Notes under the pieces: generated by a model
Seen by the model: the letters and a program-made list of their open reading frames with translations, nothing else
Told to the model about the DNA's origin: nothing
Database searches by the model: none
Assembly: GCF_002159945.1 (NCBI RefSeq)
Contig: NZ_NFJQ01000008.1
Location: forward strand, 124,001 to 188,000
Direction of reading: 5' to 3'
DNA length: 64,000 nt
Origin: Cloacibacillus sp. An23
GTDB taxonomy: Bacteria; Synergistota; Synergistia; Synergistales; Synergistaceae
Position numbers and translations under genes: made by a program
Part shown: in pieces, positions 36,671 through 44,651 of the stretch
Layout: each line of letters starts with the position of its first letter
How positions within the stretch are numbered: the stretch's first letter is position 1

Positions 36671-37591
36671 CTACCCGTCAAGGCGTATCATATCGTCCTT
36701 CTGCGGCAGTTCGTCCTCCTTGCCGTCGAGCGCCTCCTTTACGAACATCTCCATACTCTCCGTGATGAACTTATCTTTGTGGTAAATCAGAGAAAAAGTC
36801 CTGTCCCATTCGCCGCCCGGCCTGTATATCGCCCGCACGGCGCCGCTCGCGAGATGCGGCGCGAGCAGGCGTACCGACGCGACGCCGACGCAGCCCTCCT
36901 CGACGACGGCGCGCAGCGTGGCGTCGAAACAGGCGACCTCCCATTTGACTTTTATCTTACGTCCTCGCTCGCGCATGAAATTTTCGAAAATCTCTCGAGT
37001 GCCGCTGCCGCTCTCACGCAGTACGAAGCTCTCCGCGCCGAGCTCGGCGATATCCACGCTGGCGCGCGATGCGAACGGATGGCGCGCGGAGCAGAAAAGC
37101 GCTACGTAGTCGTCCCGGCAGTGAAACGACTGCACGTCGCGGCTGCGCACGCGCCCCTCGACGATCGCCACGTCGAGCTCAGACGCCAACAGCATCCGCT
37201 CTATCGTCCGCGTGTTGTTGACGTAGCTGTAAATCTCGGCCTCGGGCCTCGCAGCGCCGAAGCGCTTCACGAGCGCGGGCGTCAGGCACATCCCGACGGT
37301 GACCGAAGAGCCTATTCGCAGCCTGTCGCGCATCTTGTCCGGCGACATGTCGTACTCGAGCCGCTCGTATGCGGCTGCCACCTCCTTGGCGCGCGCCAGC
37401 AGCCTGCGCCCATCTTCCGTTATGTAGAGCCTCTTGGAAAGCCTCTCGAAAAGCCGCGTCGAGTAATATTCCTCAAGCTCGCGTATGATCTGGCTCACGG
37501 TCGGCTGCGCCAAATGGCACTCGCGCGCGGCCGCGCTGACCGAGCCCCCCTCGGCGACCCTGATGAAAACCTTGAGATGATGAAGAGTCAT
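36671..37591 (-). CDS. LysR-family transcriptional regulator
   Basis: A 306-residue regulator with an N-terminal winged helix (LHHLKVFIRVAEGGSVSAAAR, HLAQPTVSQIIRELEE; residues 3-40) and a substrate-binding domain of two lobes. It is transcribed away from the CoA-disulfide reductase gene with a shared 117-bp gap, the classic LysR/target layout. It therefore probably regulates the sulfur-redox genes. Inducer unknown. Confidence 0.9.
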   Translation of the reverse strand: MTLHHLKVFIRVAEGGSVSAAARECHLAQPTVSQIIRELEEYYSTRLFERLSKRLYITEDGRRLLARAKEVAAAYERLEYDMSPDKMRDRLRIGSSVTVGMCLTPALVKRFGAARPEAEIYSYVNNTRTIERMLLASELDVAIVEGRVRSRDVQSFHCRDDYVALFCSARHPFASRASVDIAELGAESFVLRESGSGTREIFENFMRERGRKIKVKWEVACFDATLRAVVEEGCVGVASVRLLAPHLASGAVRAIYRPGGEWDRTFSLIYHKDKFITESMEMFVKEALDGKEDELPQKDDMIRLDG

Positions 37592-37708
37592 TCCGCGCCT
37601 CCAATGTATAGCATTTGCCTATGAACTCAATTATATTTTATTATGTTTAATAATTGAAGAAAACGCATATAATTATAATGTTAAAAATCCCACGAAGGAT
37701 GTGATGAC
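37592..37708. promoter_or_regulatory. divergent promoter region
   Basis: A very AT-rich gap between the LysR gene and the CoA-disulfide reductase gene. Two TATAAT hexamers occur in the plus direction (37668-37673 and 37674-37679) with no well-spaced -35. A LysR-controlled promoter often lacks a good -35. Confidence 0.5.
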
Positions 37709-39340
37709 GTGAAAATTCTTGTAATCGGCGGAGTCGCTGCGGGAACCAAGACGGCGGCGAAGCTTAAACGCGAGGATAGGAACGCGGAGGTTACGATACT
37801 TGTAAAGGATAACGACATATCCTACGCTGGCTGCGGCCTGCCCTACTACGTCGGCGGCGTTATAGAAAACAAAGCGTCGCTCATCGTCAACACGCCCGCG
37901 AAATTCTCGGCGCTGACCGGGGCGAAGGTGCTCACCGGCAAGGAGGCAGTCGCTCTCGACCGCGCGGCGAAGACTGTGACGGCGGCGGACGTCGAGACCG
38001 GCGAGAAAAACGTCTATGAATACGACAAACTTGTGATCGCCGTCGGCGCGTCGCCGATATTCCCGAAACTTCCCGGGACTGAGCTCAAAAACGTCTTCGT
38101 GATGCGCAGGCCCGAGGACGCCATAGCGATGCGCGAGCTGCTCGACACCGGGACGGTCAAGCGCGCCGTCGTCTGCGGAGCCGGCTTCATCGGCCTCGAG
38201 GTGGCGGAGAACCTCGCGGCGAAGGGCGTCAAAGTGTCCGTCATAGACATGGCGGAGCAGATACTCCCGGGCTTCGACCCCGAAGTCGCGGGCTACGTCG
38301 AGCGCAAGCTCGCCGACAGCGGCATCGTCTGCTTCACGGGGACGAAGCTCGAAGGCATAGAGGGGACGGATACCGTCGAAAAGGTGCTTACGAGCCGCCG
38401 CGCTATGAAAGCCGACCTCGTCGTGCTCGCGCTCGGCATAAAGCCGAACACCGCCTTCCTCGCGGACAGCGGACTTGAGACCGCGAAGAACGGCACGCTC
38501 GTGGTGGACGGCGCGATGCGCACCAACGACCCCGACATCTACGCCGCCGGCGACTGCGTGACGGTCAGAAACAGGATAACCGGCGCTCCCGCCTGGTCGC
38601 CGATGGGCTCATCGGCTAACATGGAGGGGCGTGTTGCGGCTAAGAACCTTGCGGGCGGCGAAGAATCATACGTGGGCGTCCTCGGCACCGGCGTATGCAA
38701 GCTGCCTGGCATCAACGTAGGCCGCACCGGGCTCACGGAAGCAGCCGCGAAAGCCGCCGGCTACGACGCCGTCAGCGTCACGGCTGTCGTGGACGACAAG
38801 GCGCACTATTATCCCGGCGCGTCGAACTTCATCGTCAAGATGACAGCGGACAGAAAGAGCGGTAAACTGCTCGGAATGCAGACGCTCGGCCCCGGCGCGG
38901 TGGACAAGATGACCGACATAGCGGCGCTCGCCATATCGATGAACGCGACGCTCTCCGACCTTGAGAACCTCGACCTCGCCTACGCGCCGCCCTTCTCGAC
39001 CGCGATACATCCATTCGTCAATATGATAAACATAATGGAGAACAAGCTCAGCGGCGCGCTCGACTCGTTCACGCCCGCGGAATTCGCGGCTGGCGCCGCC
39101 GAGGGCTATAAATTCATCGACACTTCGATACAGCCGTCGCTGCCGAGCCTGCCCTATCTCGACTACACGAAGGTTGACGAGAGCTTCGACAAGTACGCGA
39201 AGGACGAAAAGCTGCTATTCATATGCGCGAAGGGGAAGCGCGCGTATCTGACGCAGAACAAGCTCAAGGCATACGGCTTCACGAACACTAAGGTGCTCGA
39301 AGGCGGACACACCTTCAACGAAATAGAGACCGAAGAATAG
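37709..39340 (+). CDS. CoA-disulfide reductase/NAD(P)H oxidoreductase with C-terminal rhodanese domain
   Basis: A 543-residue flavoprotein of the pyridine nucleotide-disulfide family. FAD motif GGVAAGTKTAAKL at residues 8-20; single redox Cys in SYAGCGLPYY near residue 44; NAD motif GAGFIGLEVAENLA near 155; second FAD motif IYAAGDCV near 277. The last 80 residues form a rhodanese domain with active Cys in LLFICAKGKRAY. Such fusions reduce CoA-persulfides or CoA-disulfide. It starts at GTG 37709. The adjacent siroheme enzyme supports sulfur metabolism. Confidence 0.9.
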   Translation: MKILVIGGVAAGTKTAAKLKREDRNAEVTILVKDNDISYAGCGLPYYVGGVIENKASLIVNTPAKFSALTGAKVLTGKEAVALDRAAKTVTAADVETGEKNVYEYDKLVIAVGASPIFPKLPGTELKNVFVMRRPEDAIAMRELLDTGTVKRAVVCGAGFIGLEVAENLAAKGVKVSVIDMAEQILPGFDPEVAGYVERKLADSGIVCFTGTKLEGIEGTDTVEKVLTSRRAMKADLVVLALGIKPNTAFLADSGLETAKNGTLVVDGAMRTNDPDIYAAGDCVTVRNRITGAPAWSPMGSSANMEGRVAAKNLAGGEESYVGVLGTGVCKLPGINVGRTGLTEAAAKAAGYDAVSVTAVVDDKAHYYPGASNFIVKMTADRKSGKLLGMQTLGPGAVDKMTDIAALAISMNATLSDLENLDLAYAPPFSTAIHPFVNMINIMENKLSGALDSFTPAEFAAGAAEGYKFIDTSIQPSLPSLPYLDYTKVDESFDKYAKDEKLLFICAKGKRAYLTQNKLKAYGFTNTKVLEGGHTFNEIETEE

Positions 39341-39355
39341 AAAAGGGGAAGAACT

Positions 39356-40309
39356 GTGGAAAACGGACTCGTAACAGCCGCGGAGGAAAAAACTGTAAAG
39401 GCGCTCGGCTTTCTGCGCAACAAGGGGACGAACAACTTTTCGGCGCGAATCATAACGGTCAACGGTAAAGTGACGGCGGAGCAGATAGCCTGCCTCTCTG
39501 AAGCCGCGAAGCTCTTCGGCAACGGAGTAGTGACTCTCACGACGCGCCAGACCTTCGAATGCCAGGGCGTGCCCTTCGACAAGATAGAGGACTTCCGCGC
39601 CTACATAGCGAAAGCCGGCCTTGAGACCGGCGGCACCGGCTCGAAGGTGCGCCCCGTAGTATCGTGCAAGGGTACGACCTGCCAGTACGGCCTCATCGAC
39701 ACATTCGCCGTCTCGCAGGAGATACACGAGCGTTTCTACGAAGGCTACCGCCAGGTGCGCCTGCCGCATAAGTTCAAGATAGCCGTCGGCGGATGCCCGA
39801 ACAACTGCGTCAAGCCCGACCTCAACGACCTCGGCGTAATAGGCCAGTGCGTTCCGGAATTCGACGAAGACTCCTGCAACGGCTGCAAAAAGTGTTCAGT
39901 CGAGGCGTCGTGCCCAATCGGAGCGGCGAAGCTCAAAGACGGAATGCTTGAGATAGACTGGGACAAATGCAACAACTGCGGCCACTGCGTCGGAAAATGC
40001 CATTTCGACGCAGTGACGGAGAAGACGCGCGGATACAAGATATACATCGGCGGACGCTGGGGCAAGTCCACGATGACGGGCCGTCCGCTCTCGAAGATAT
40101 TCTCCGAGAAGGAAGAGGTCATGCTGACGATAGAAAAGGCTCTGCTCCTCTTCCGCGAGCAGGGAAAGACCGGCGAGCGCTTCTCGCAGACGATAGAGCG
40201 CCTCGGCTTCGACTACATCGAGAAGGAGCTGCTCGAGGGCGACATAATGTCGCGCAAACAGGAGATACTCGACGCGGAGCTGCACCTCACCGGCGGCGCG
40301 ACCTGCTAG
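39356..40309 (+). CDS. siroheme/4Fe-4S sulfite (or nitrite) reductase-like protein with two ferredoxin motifs
   Basis: A 317-residue protein with the ferredoxin-like half-domain of sulfite/nitrite reductases, the TTRQTFECQGV element, and the siroheme/4Fe-4S cysteines CKGTTC and GGCPNNC (C-x5-C, then C-x3-C). A ferredoxin insert follows: CNGCKKC and CNNCGHCVGKC near residues 180-215. It resembles AsrC and the small Dsr-like proteins of anaerobes. It probably reduces sulfite or a related sulfur oxyanion. GTG start after AGGGGAAG, 15 bp behind the reductase gene. The substrate is inferred. Confidence 0.85.
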   Translation: MENGLVTAAEEKTVKALGFLRNKGTNNFSARIITVNGKVTAEQIACLSEAAKLFGNGVVTLTTRQTFECQGVPFDKIEDFRAYIAKAGLETGGTGSKVRPVVSCKGTTCQYGLIDTFAVSQEIHERFYEGYRQVRLPHKFKIAVGGCPNNCVKPDLNDLGVIGQCVPEFDEDSCNGCKKCSVEASCPIGAAKLKDGMLEIDWDKCNNCGHCVGKCHFDAVTEKTRGYKIYIGGRWGKSTMTGRPLSKIFSEKEEVMLTIEKALLLFREQGKTGERFSQTIERLGFDYIEKELLEGDIMSRKQEILDAELHLTGGATC

Positions 40310-40332
40310 ATAAAAAATCAAAAAACAGAACG

Positions 40333-40363
40333 AAGCGGAAGGGCGGCGCTCTTCCGCTTTTTT
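40333..40363 (+). terminator. terminator after the siroheme reductase gene
   Basis: A 9-bp stem (40333-40341 with 40351-40359), 9-nt loop, then a T run. Confidence 0.88.
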
Positions 40364-40620
40364 GCGTTCGCCCTCCGTCGGAGAGAAACAGCCGGTCCCA
40401 CCGTCATTTCGTGCTTTGACGTAAAGTTATAGTTCGCGTTAGCGGACGTTTTGAATTTTCATCAACGCTTTGCTAACGCCCGATGAGACGGGGCGGGCTC
40501 CGCCGGGCGCGTTTCTCGGCGGACGCGGAATCACGCGGCTTTCGGCATGTGAGGCGGAAGTGGTGTAAGCCGCAGCCACCCGCGCTAAACGCACGTCAAA
40601 CGGGGCTGGCGTCCCCCTTA
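40364..40620. other. gene-free spacer with a large inverted repeat
   Basis: No convincing gene. It contains an 8-bp exact inverted repeat, GCGTTAGC (40436-40443) and GCTAACGC (40472-40479), with partial pairing inside the 28-base centre, then a very GC-rich stretch. A weak likeness to a cobalamin-riboswitch core near 40560-40600 was not convincing. Confidence 0.45.
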
Positions 40621-40626
40621 TGGTAT

Positions 40627-40647
40627 AACATAGTAATTTTCTATGTT
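40627..40647. promoter_or_regulatory. inverted repeat upstream of yeiH, candidate operator
   Basis: AACATAG, seven bases, CTATGTT (perfect arms), lying about 20 bp before the -35 element of the YeiH-type gene. The position suits an activator such as a LysR protein. Confidence 0.45.
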
Positions 40648-40666
40648 TTATATCAAAACCTATTAT

Positions 40667-40695
40667 TTTTCATAATGAATATGCTCCTGTATAAT
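40667..40695 (+). promoter_or_regulatory. promoter of the YeiH-type gene
   Basis: TTTTCA (40667-40672), 17-bp spacer, consensus TATAAT (40690-40695). Confidence 0.7.
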
Positions 40696-40731
40696 CGCGG
40701 CATAAACGAAAAAACTTGGGGGAATACGGCG

Positions 40732-41697
40732 ATGGACATTCATAACGCTCTTATGGAACGGACGGCGGGGAACAAATATTTCTGGTTCGCGGCGGCGGCG
40801 CTGCTCTCGGTGATAACGCCCAATCCGGCTGTCGGCCTGGCGCTCGGCCTCGCGATCGCGCTCACCGCAGGCAATCCGGCGCAGAAGGATACGTCCGCGG
40901 CGTCGAAGAAGCTTCTTCAGCTCTCCGTCATAATGCTAGGCTTCGGTATGCGTTTCGACGCGGTGCTCAAGGTCGGCTTCGCTTCGTTATGGGTGACGCT
41001 GATTTCAATTTCCGCCACTCTCGCGATAGGTTCGCTGCTCGGCAAAGCCTTCGGTATAGAGCGCAAGCTCGCCGTGCTCTTAAGCTCCGGCACCGCGATA
41101 TGCGGCGGCTCCGCGATAGCTGCGATGGCTCCCGCTATCTCCGCGTCGAGCGTTGAGACGGGCGTCGCGATGGCTGTCGTCTTTCTGCTCAACGGCATAG
41201 CGCTCTTCGTATTTCCTCCGCTCGGCCACGCGCTCGGCCTTACGCAGGAGCAGTTCGGCTTCTGGGCGGCGCTCGCGATACACGATACCAGCAGCGTCGT
41301 CGGCGCGGCCTCCATATACGGCGCGGCGGCTCTGGCAATAGGCGCGACCGTTAAGCTCACGCGCGCCCTGTGGATTCTCCCCGTATCTTATCTAGGCGCG
41401 CGTCTCGCCGGCTCCGACGCGAAGGCCAAGTTCCAGTGGTTCCTGCTTGGCTTTCTGCTCGCGGCGCTCGTCCGCTCGCTCGCGCCGGGATTCTCGCAGC
41501 TCTGGGACGCCGGCGCTCTCGCCGGAAAGCACATGATGACCGGCACGCTCTTCCTCGTCGGAGGCGGGCTCGGGCGCGCCGAGCTGAAAAAGATAGGAGC
41601 GAAGCCGCTCGTCATGGCCGTCGCCCTCTGGCTCGCCGTCTCCGCGCTCAGTCTCACGGCTGTAAAGCTCGGCTTCATGCCTTCGCTCGCGCTCTGA
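40732..41697 (+). CDS. YeiH/UPF0324-family membrane transporter
   Basis: A 321-residue protein with about ten membrane segments. Family landmarks are KLLQLSVIMLGFGMRFD near residue 61, the SSGTAICGGSAIAAMAP motif near 118 and AIHDTSSVVGAASIYG near 182. Members are thought to export sulfur oxyanions or related organic anions. Start at ATG 40732 behind GGGGGA; the frame upstream to 40483 is not coding. It follows a siroheme reductase gene and precedes a LysR pseudogene, a context like yeiE-yeiH. Substrate is inferred only. Confidence 0.88.
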   Translation: MDIHNALMERTAGNKYFWFAAAALLSVITPNPAVGLALGLAIALTAGNPAQKDTSAASKKLLQLSVIMLGFGMRFDAVLKVGFASLWVTLISISATLAIGSLLGKAFGIERKLAVLLSSGTAICGGSAIAAMAPAISASSVETGVAMAVVFLLNGIALFVFPPLGHALGLTQEQFGFWAALAIHDTSSVVGAASIYGAAALAIGATVKLTRALWILPVSYLGARLAGSDAKAKFQWFLLGFLLAALVRSLAPGFSQLWDAGALAGKHMMTGTLFLVGGGLGRAELKKIGAKPLVMAVALWLAVSALSLTAVKLGFMPSLAL

Positions 41698-41727
41698 CGC
41701 CCATTCCCGCAGATTTTGCATAAATAC

Positions 41728-41775
41728 CGCCGTGCCGCCGCTTTTTCACGAAAGCATACAGGCGCGGCGTTTTTT
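41728..41775 (+). terminator. probable terminator of the YeiH-type gene
   Basis: A 9-bp stem with one G-T pair (41728-41736 with 41761-41769), a large 24-nt loop, then a run of at least five T. Confidence 0.6.
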
Positions 41776-41921
41776 CATACCGGCGAGCGGGTCGGCAAGA
41801 GTGCGGACCGATGCTGCGCCTTATACGCGGCGAAAGCTATCGTCTGCGTTTTTTGCCCTTTTCCACGCGCTGATATAATGAAACAATAAGAACGTAAAAA
41901 GCCGGAAGCGGTGGAATCGCT

Positions 41922-42802
41922 ATGGAGCTTAAAGCTATGCGGATTTTTCTTGCGGCTGCGGAGGAAGGCAGCATAACTAAGGCGGCTGAATCGTTGAATC
42001 TGCCGCAGTCTACTCTGAGCCGCCAGCTCGCGCGGCTCGAGGAGGAGCTCGGGGCGAAGCTGTTCACGCGCGGGCCGCAGGGGATAGAGCTGACGAGGGA
42101 GGGGCTTATGCTCCGGCGGCGTTCCTCCGAAGTCATGGAACTCGTGGAGAGGACGAGGAGCGAGCTCCGCCTCTGCGGCAGGGATAGGCCGCTCACTGGC
42201 GATATTTCGATAGGCGCGGGCGAGCTCGCCGCGACGGACGCTCTTGCGGAATATATCGAGGTTTTTTCAAAGCGCCATCCGCACGTTTCGTTCTATCTGT
42301 ACACGGGCAGCGCGACAGAGGGCTGACCGACGTCGGGCTCATGCTTGAGCCGGTAAACGTCGAGCGGCACGATTTCGTCAGGCTCGGCGTGCGGGAACGC
42401 TGGGTAGCCCTGGTGCCGCCGGGTTCGCCGCTCGCGCGCCTCGACGCCGTGTCTCCTGCGGAGCTGTCTAAGCATCCAGTCATCATGGTCAGGCGTCCGC
42501 ACGTGAAGAGCGTGCTCGAAAACTGGTTCGGCGGCTATTACAAGAATTTGCGCGTCTCATTCACGAGCAACCTGAGCACTAACGCCGCGCACATGGTGCG
42601 GCGCGGTCTCGGCTGCGCGCTCGTGATCGAGGGCTCGGTCATGTTCTGGGACAGGTCGTTCGTCCGGGCCGTGCCGCTCTCGCCGGAGCTGCTTTCGACG
42701 AGCGTGCTCGCCTGGAAGCGCGGCCAGCCGATGAGCCCCGCCGTCGAGAAGTTCGTCGATGGCGCGCGAATCCATTTCAAGCATGACGCGGCGATGAAAT
42801 AG
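41922..42802 (+). pseudogene. LysR-family regulator disrupted by an internal frameshifting deletion
   Basis: The first frame (41922-42326) gives an intact LysR DNA-binding domain (MELKAMRIFLAAAEEGSITK, QSTLSRQLARLEEELG) and the start of the effector domain, then stops at TGA 42324. The rest of the effector domain continues in another frame from about 42318 (RGLTDVGLMLEP) to 42802 (HFKHDAAMK). About seven codons that normally join the halves are missing. It lies beside the YeiH-type gene, whose LysR partner it likely was. Only a truncated DNA-binding protein can be made unless the sequence is wrong. Confidence 0.85.
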
Positions 42803-42931
42803 GAGTATTAGACATCGCAATCCGCTGAATCTAAAATCTGATCACTGACCGATAAAGGCGCGCCGCGCATGAAAATCGCTGCGCGCCACGAATTTCAGCC
42901 GCTTTCGCGCGGCGAAAGGATGTTGTGCTGG

Positions 42932-43954
42932 ATGAAGAAGATTTTCATGCTGCTGTTGTTGGTATTGTCACTATGCGCCGTTTCATTGTGCGGCGGTTCG
43001 GCGCGCGCTTCGGGCGAGGGGCGCGTGCTTGTAGCCTATTTCTCGCTGTGGGGTAATTCTGGGTATCCAGAGGGCGCGGACGCGACGTCCTCCGCGAGCC
43101 TGCTTGAAACGGGCGGCACACGCATTGGGACGACCGAGTACGCCGCGCGGGTGGTGGGCGGGCTGACGGGCGGCGAGCTTTACGCTATACGCACGACTGA
43201 CAAATATCCGGCGGATTTCGACGCGGTAATAGAGGCGAATCACGACGAGATAGACAGGGGCTATCTGTCGCCGCTCTCAGGCGCTCTGCCCGATATGTCG
43301 GAGTACGACGCCGTGTTCATAGGCTATCCCGTCTGGGCGAACACAGCGCCGCGCGCCGTAGTGTCTTTCATTAAGGAGTGCGGCGGCCTCGCGGGAAAAA
43401 CCGTCGTACCCTTCTGCACTCACGACGGCTACGGAAGCGGGCGCAGCTACGCCGAAATTTTCTCCGCCGCGCCAGATGCCGGGCGGCATGAAGGAATAGA
43501 CATAGATGCGCGCGGCGTGCCGGACGCGCGCGGGCGCATAATCGAGTGGCTGCGCTCGATAGGCATGGCGCGCAAGGCCGAGGCGGCGGAGACGCGGAAA
43601 ATTACAATTACGGCGGCGGGGCGCAGCCTCTACGGCGTGCTCTTCGACACTCCGCTCGCGCGCGAGATCGCCGCGCGTATGCCGCTGACCGTCTCGATGG
43701 TCGGCTACGGCGGGCGCGAGTATTACGGCGGTTTGGATTTCACGCCGCAGACCGAGGCCGAGGGCCGCCTGCGCTTCGACGACGGAGACATAACCTACAG
43801 CCCGACGAACAACACTCTCGCTATTTTCTACGCGCAGACGGACCGCCCGAACCTCACGATGGAGGTCATACCGATAGGGCGCGTCACCTCCGACCTGAAA
43901 ATCTTCGACACGCTCGGCGGACGCGAGGATTTCACATTCGCGGCTGCCGAGTAG
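42932..43954 (+). CDS. exported flavodoxin fused to a cyclophilin-like domain
   Basis: A 340-residue protein with a Sec signal peptide (MKKIFMLLLLVLSL, ending near ARASG). Residues about 28-200 are a flavodoxin domain: RVLVAYFSLWGN, then YDAVFIGYPVWANTAPRAV and the loop TVVPFCTHDGYGSG. Residues about 215-340 are a cyclophilin-like domain (ITAAGRSLYGVLFDTPLA, then TYSPTNNTLAIFYAQ). Start chosen at 42932, 11 nt after AAAGGA. It probably holds FMN outside the cytoplasm. A second flavodoxin and a Tat-exported reductase follow. Role unknown. Confidence 0.87.
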   Translation: MKKIFMLLLLVLSLCAVSLCGGSARASGEGRVLVAYFSLWGNSGYPEGADATSSASLLETGGTRIGTTEYAARVVGGLTGGELYAIRTTDKYPADFDAVIEANHDEIDRGYLSPLSGALPDMSEYDAVFIGYPVWANTAPRAVVSFIKECGGLAGKTVVPFCTHDGYGSGRSYAEIFSAAPDAGRHEGIDIDARGVPDARGRIIEWLRSIGMARKAEAAETRKITITAAGRSLYGVLFDTPLAREIAARMPLTVSMVGYGGREYYGGLDFTPQTEAEGRLRFDDGDITYSPTNNTLAIFYAQTDRPNLTMEVIPIGRVTSDLKIFDTLGGREDFTFAAAE

Positions 43955-43971
43955 AGGCGGAGGCTCACTGC

Positions 43972-44616
43972 ATGAAGTTTTCAAGATATTGCGGGATTTT
44001 TCTCTGCGCGGCGCTCGCGGCCCTGCTGGCGGGCGCGGCCCGATGCGATGCGCCGGGAGACGAAGCGCGCGGGGAACGGATACTCGTGGCCTACTTCACA
44101 TGGGCGGAGAACGCGCGCCCGAGCGGCGCGGCGGAGGTGGACGCGGTGACCTCCGCGAGCCTCGCGCCTCCGGGCAATGCGGGGCTGATCGCCTCGTGGA
44201 TAGCGGAGGAGACCGGAGGCACGCTCTTCCCGATAATCGCAGAGGAACCGTATCCCTCCGATTTCGACGAATGTCTTGCGCGCGTGCGCGAGGAAAAGCA
44301 GAGCGGCGCGCGCCCCGCGATAAAAGACTTAGGCATAGACGCGGGCGAGTACGGCGTGATTTTCCTCGGCTATCCGAACTGGGGCTGCACCGCGCCGATG
44401 CCGGTTTTTACTTTCATCGAGAAGTACGGCATGAGCGGCAAGACGATAATCCCATTCTGCACCTACGGCACCGGCGGGGCGGCGGAGAGCATCCGCGAGC
44501 TGCGCGCCGCGCTTCCGGCCTCGGCTGAGATGAAGGGGCACGTAGGCGTCTATCGCGACGACGTCGCGGGCGCTAGGGGAAAGATAACGGAATGGCTGAA
44601 ACAGCTAGGCTATTAG
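43972..44616 (+). CDS. exported flavodoxin
   Basis: A 214-residue protein with a signal peptide (MKFSRYCGIFLCAALAALLA) and one flavodoxin domain: RILVAYFTWAENARPSG, YGVIFLGYPNWGCTAPMPV and TIIPFCTYGTGG. It is a shortened paralogue of the upstream fusion, without the cyclophilin-like part. GGAGG precedes the ATG 17 bp after the previous stop. Likely an extracytoplasmic electron carrier; partner unknown. Confidence 0.88.
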   Translation: MKFSRYCGIFLCAALAALLAGAARCDAPGDEARGERILVAYFTWAENARPSGAAEVDAVTSASLAPPGNAGLIASWIAEETGGTLFPIIAEEPYPSDFDECLARVREEKQSGARPAIKDLGIDAGEYGVIFLGYPNWGCTAPMPVFTFIEKYGMSGKTIIPFCTYGTGGAAESIRELRAALPASAEMKGHVGVYRDDVAGARGKITEWLKQLGY

Positions 44617-44651
44617 ACGTTTTGCGCGGAAGAAAGAGAAGGAGAAGCGAA

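Noticed and set aside
40550-40620. Possible cobalamin riboswitch before the YeiH-type gene
   Set aside because: A few bases resemble the B12-box region, but the downstream conserved half and the flanking stems were not found, and it lies upstream of the best promoter.
42300-42340. Selenocysteine readthrough of the TGA in the broken LysR gene, since selC is present
   Set aside because: Reading through TGA keeps the wrong frame; the homologous second half is in another frame, so a deletion explains it better.
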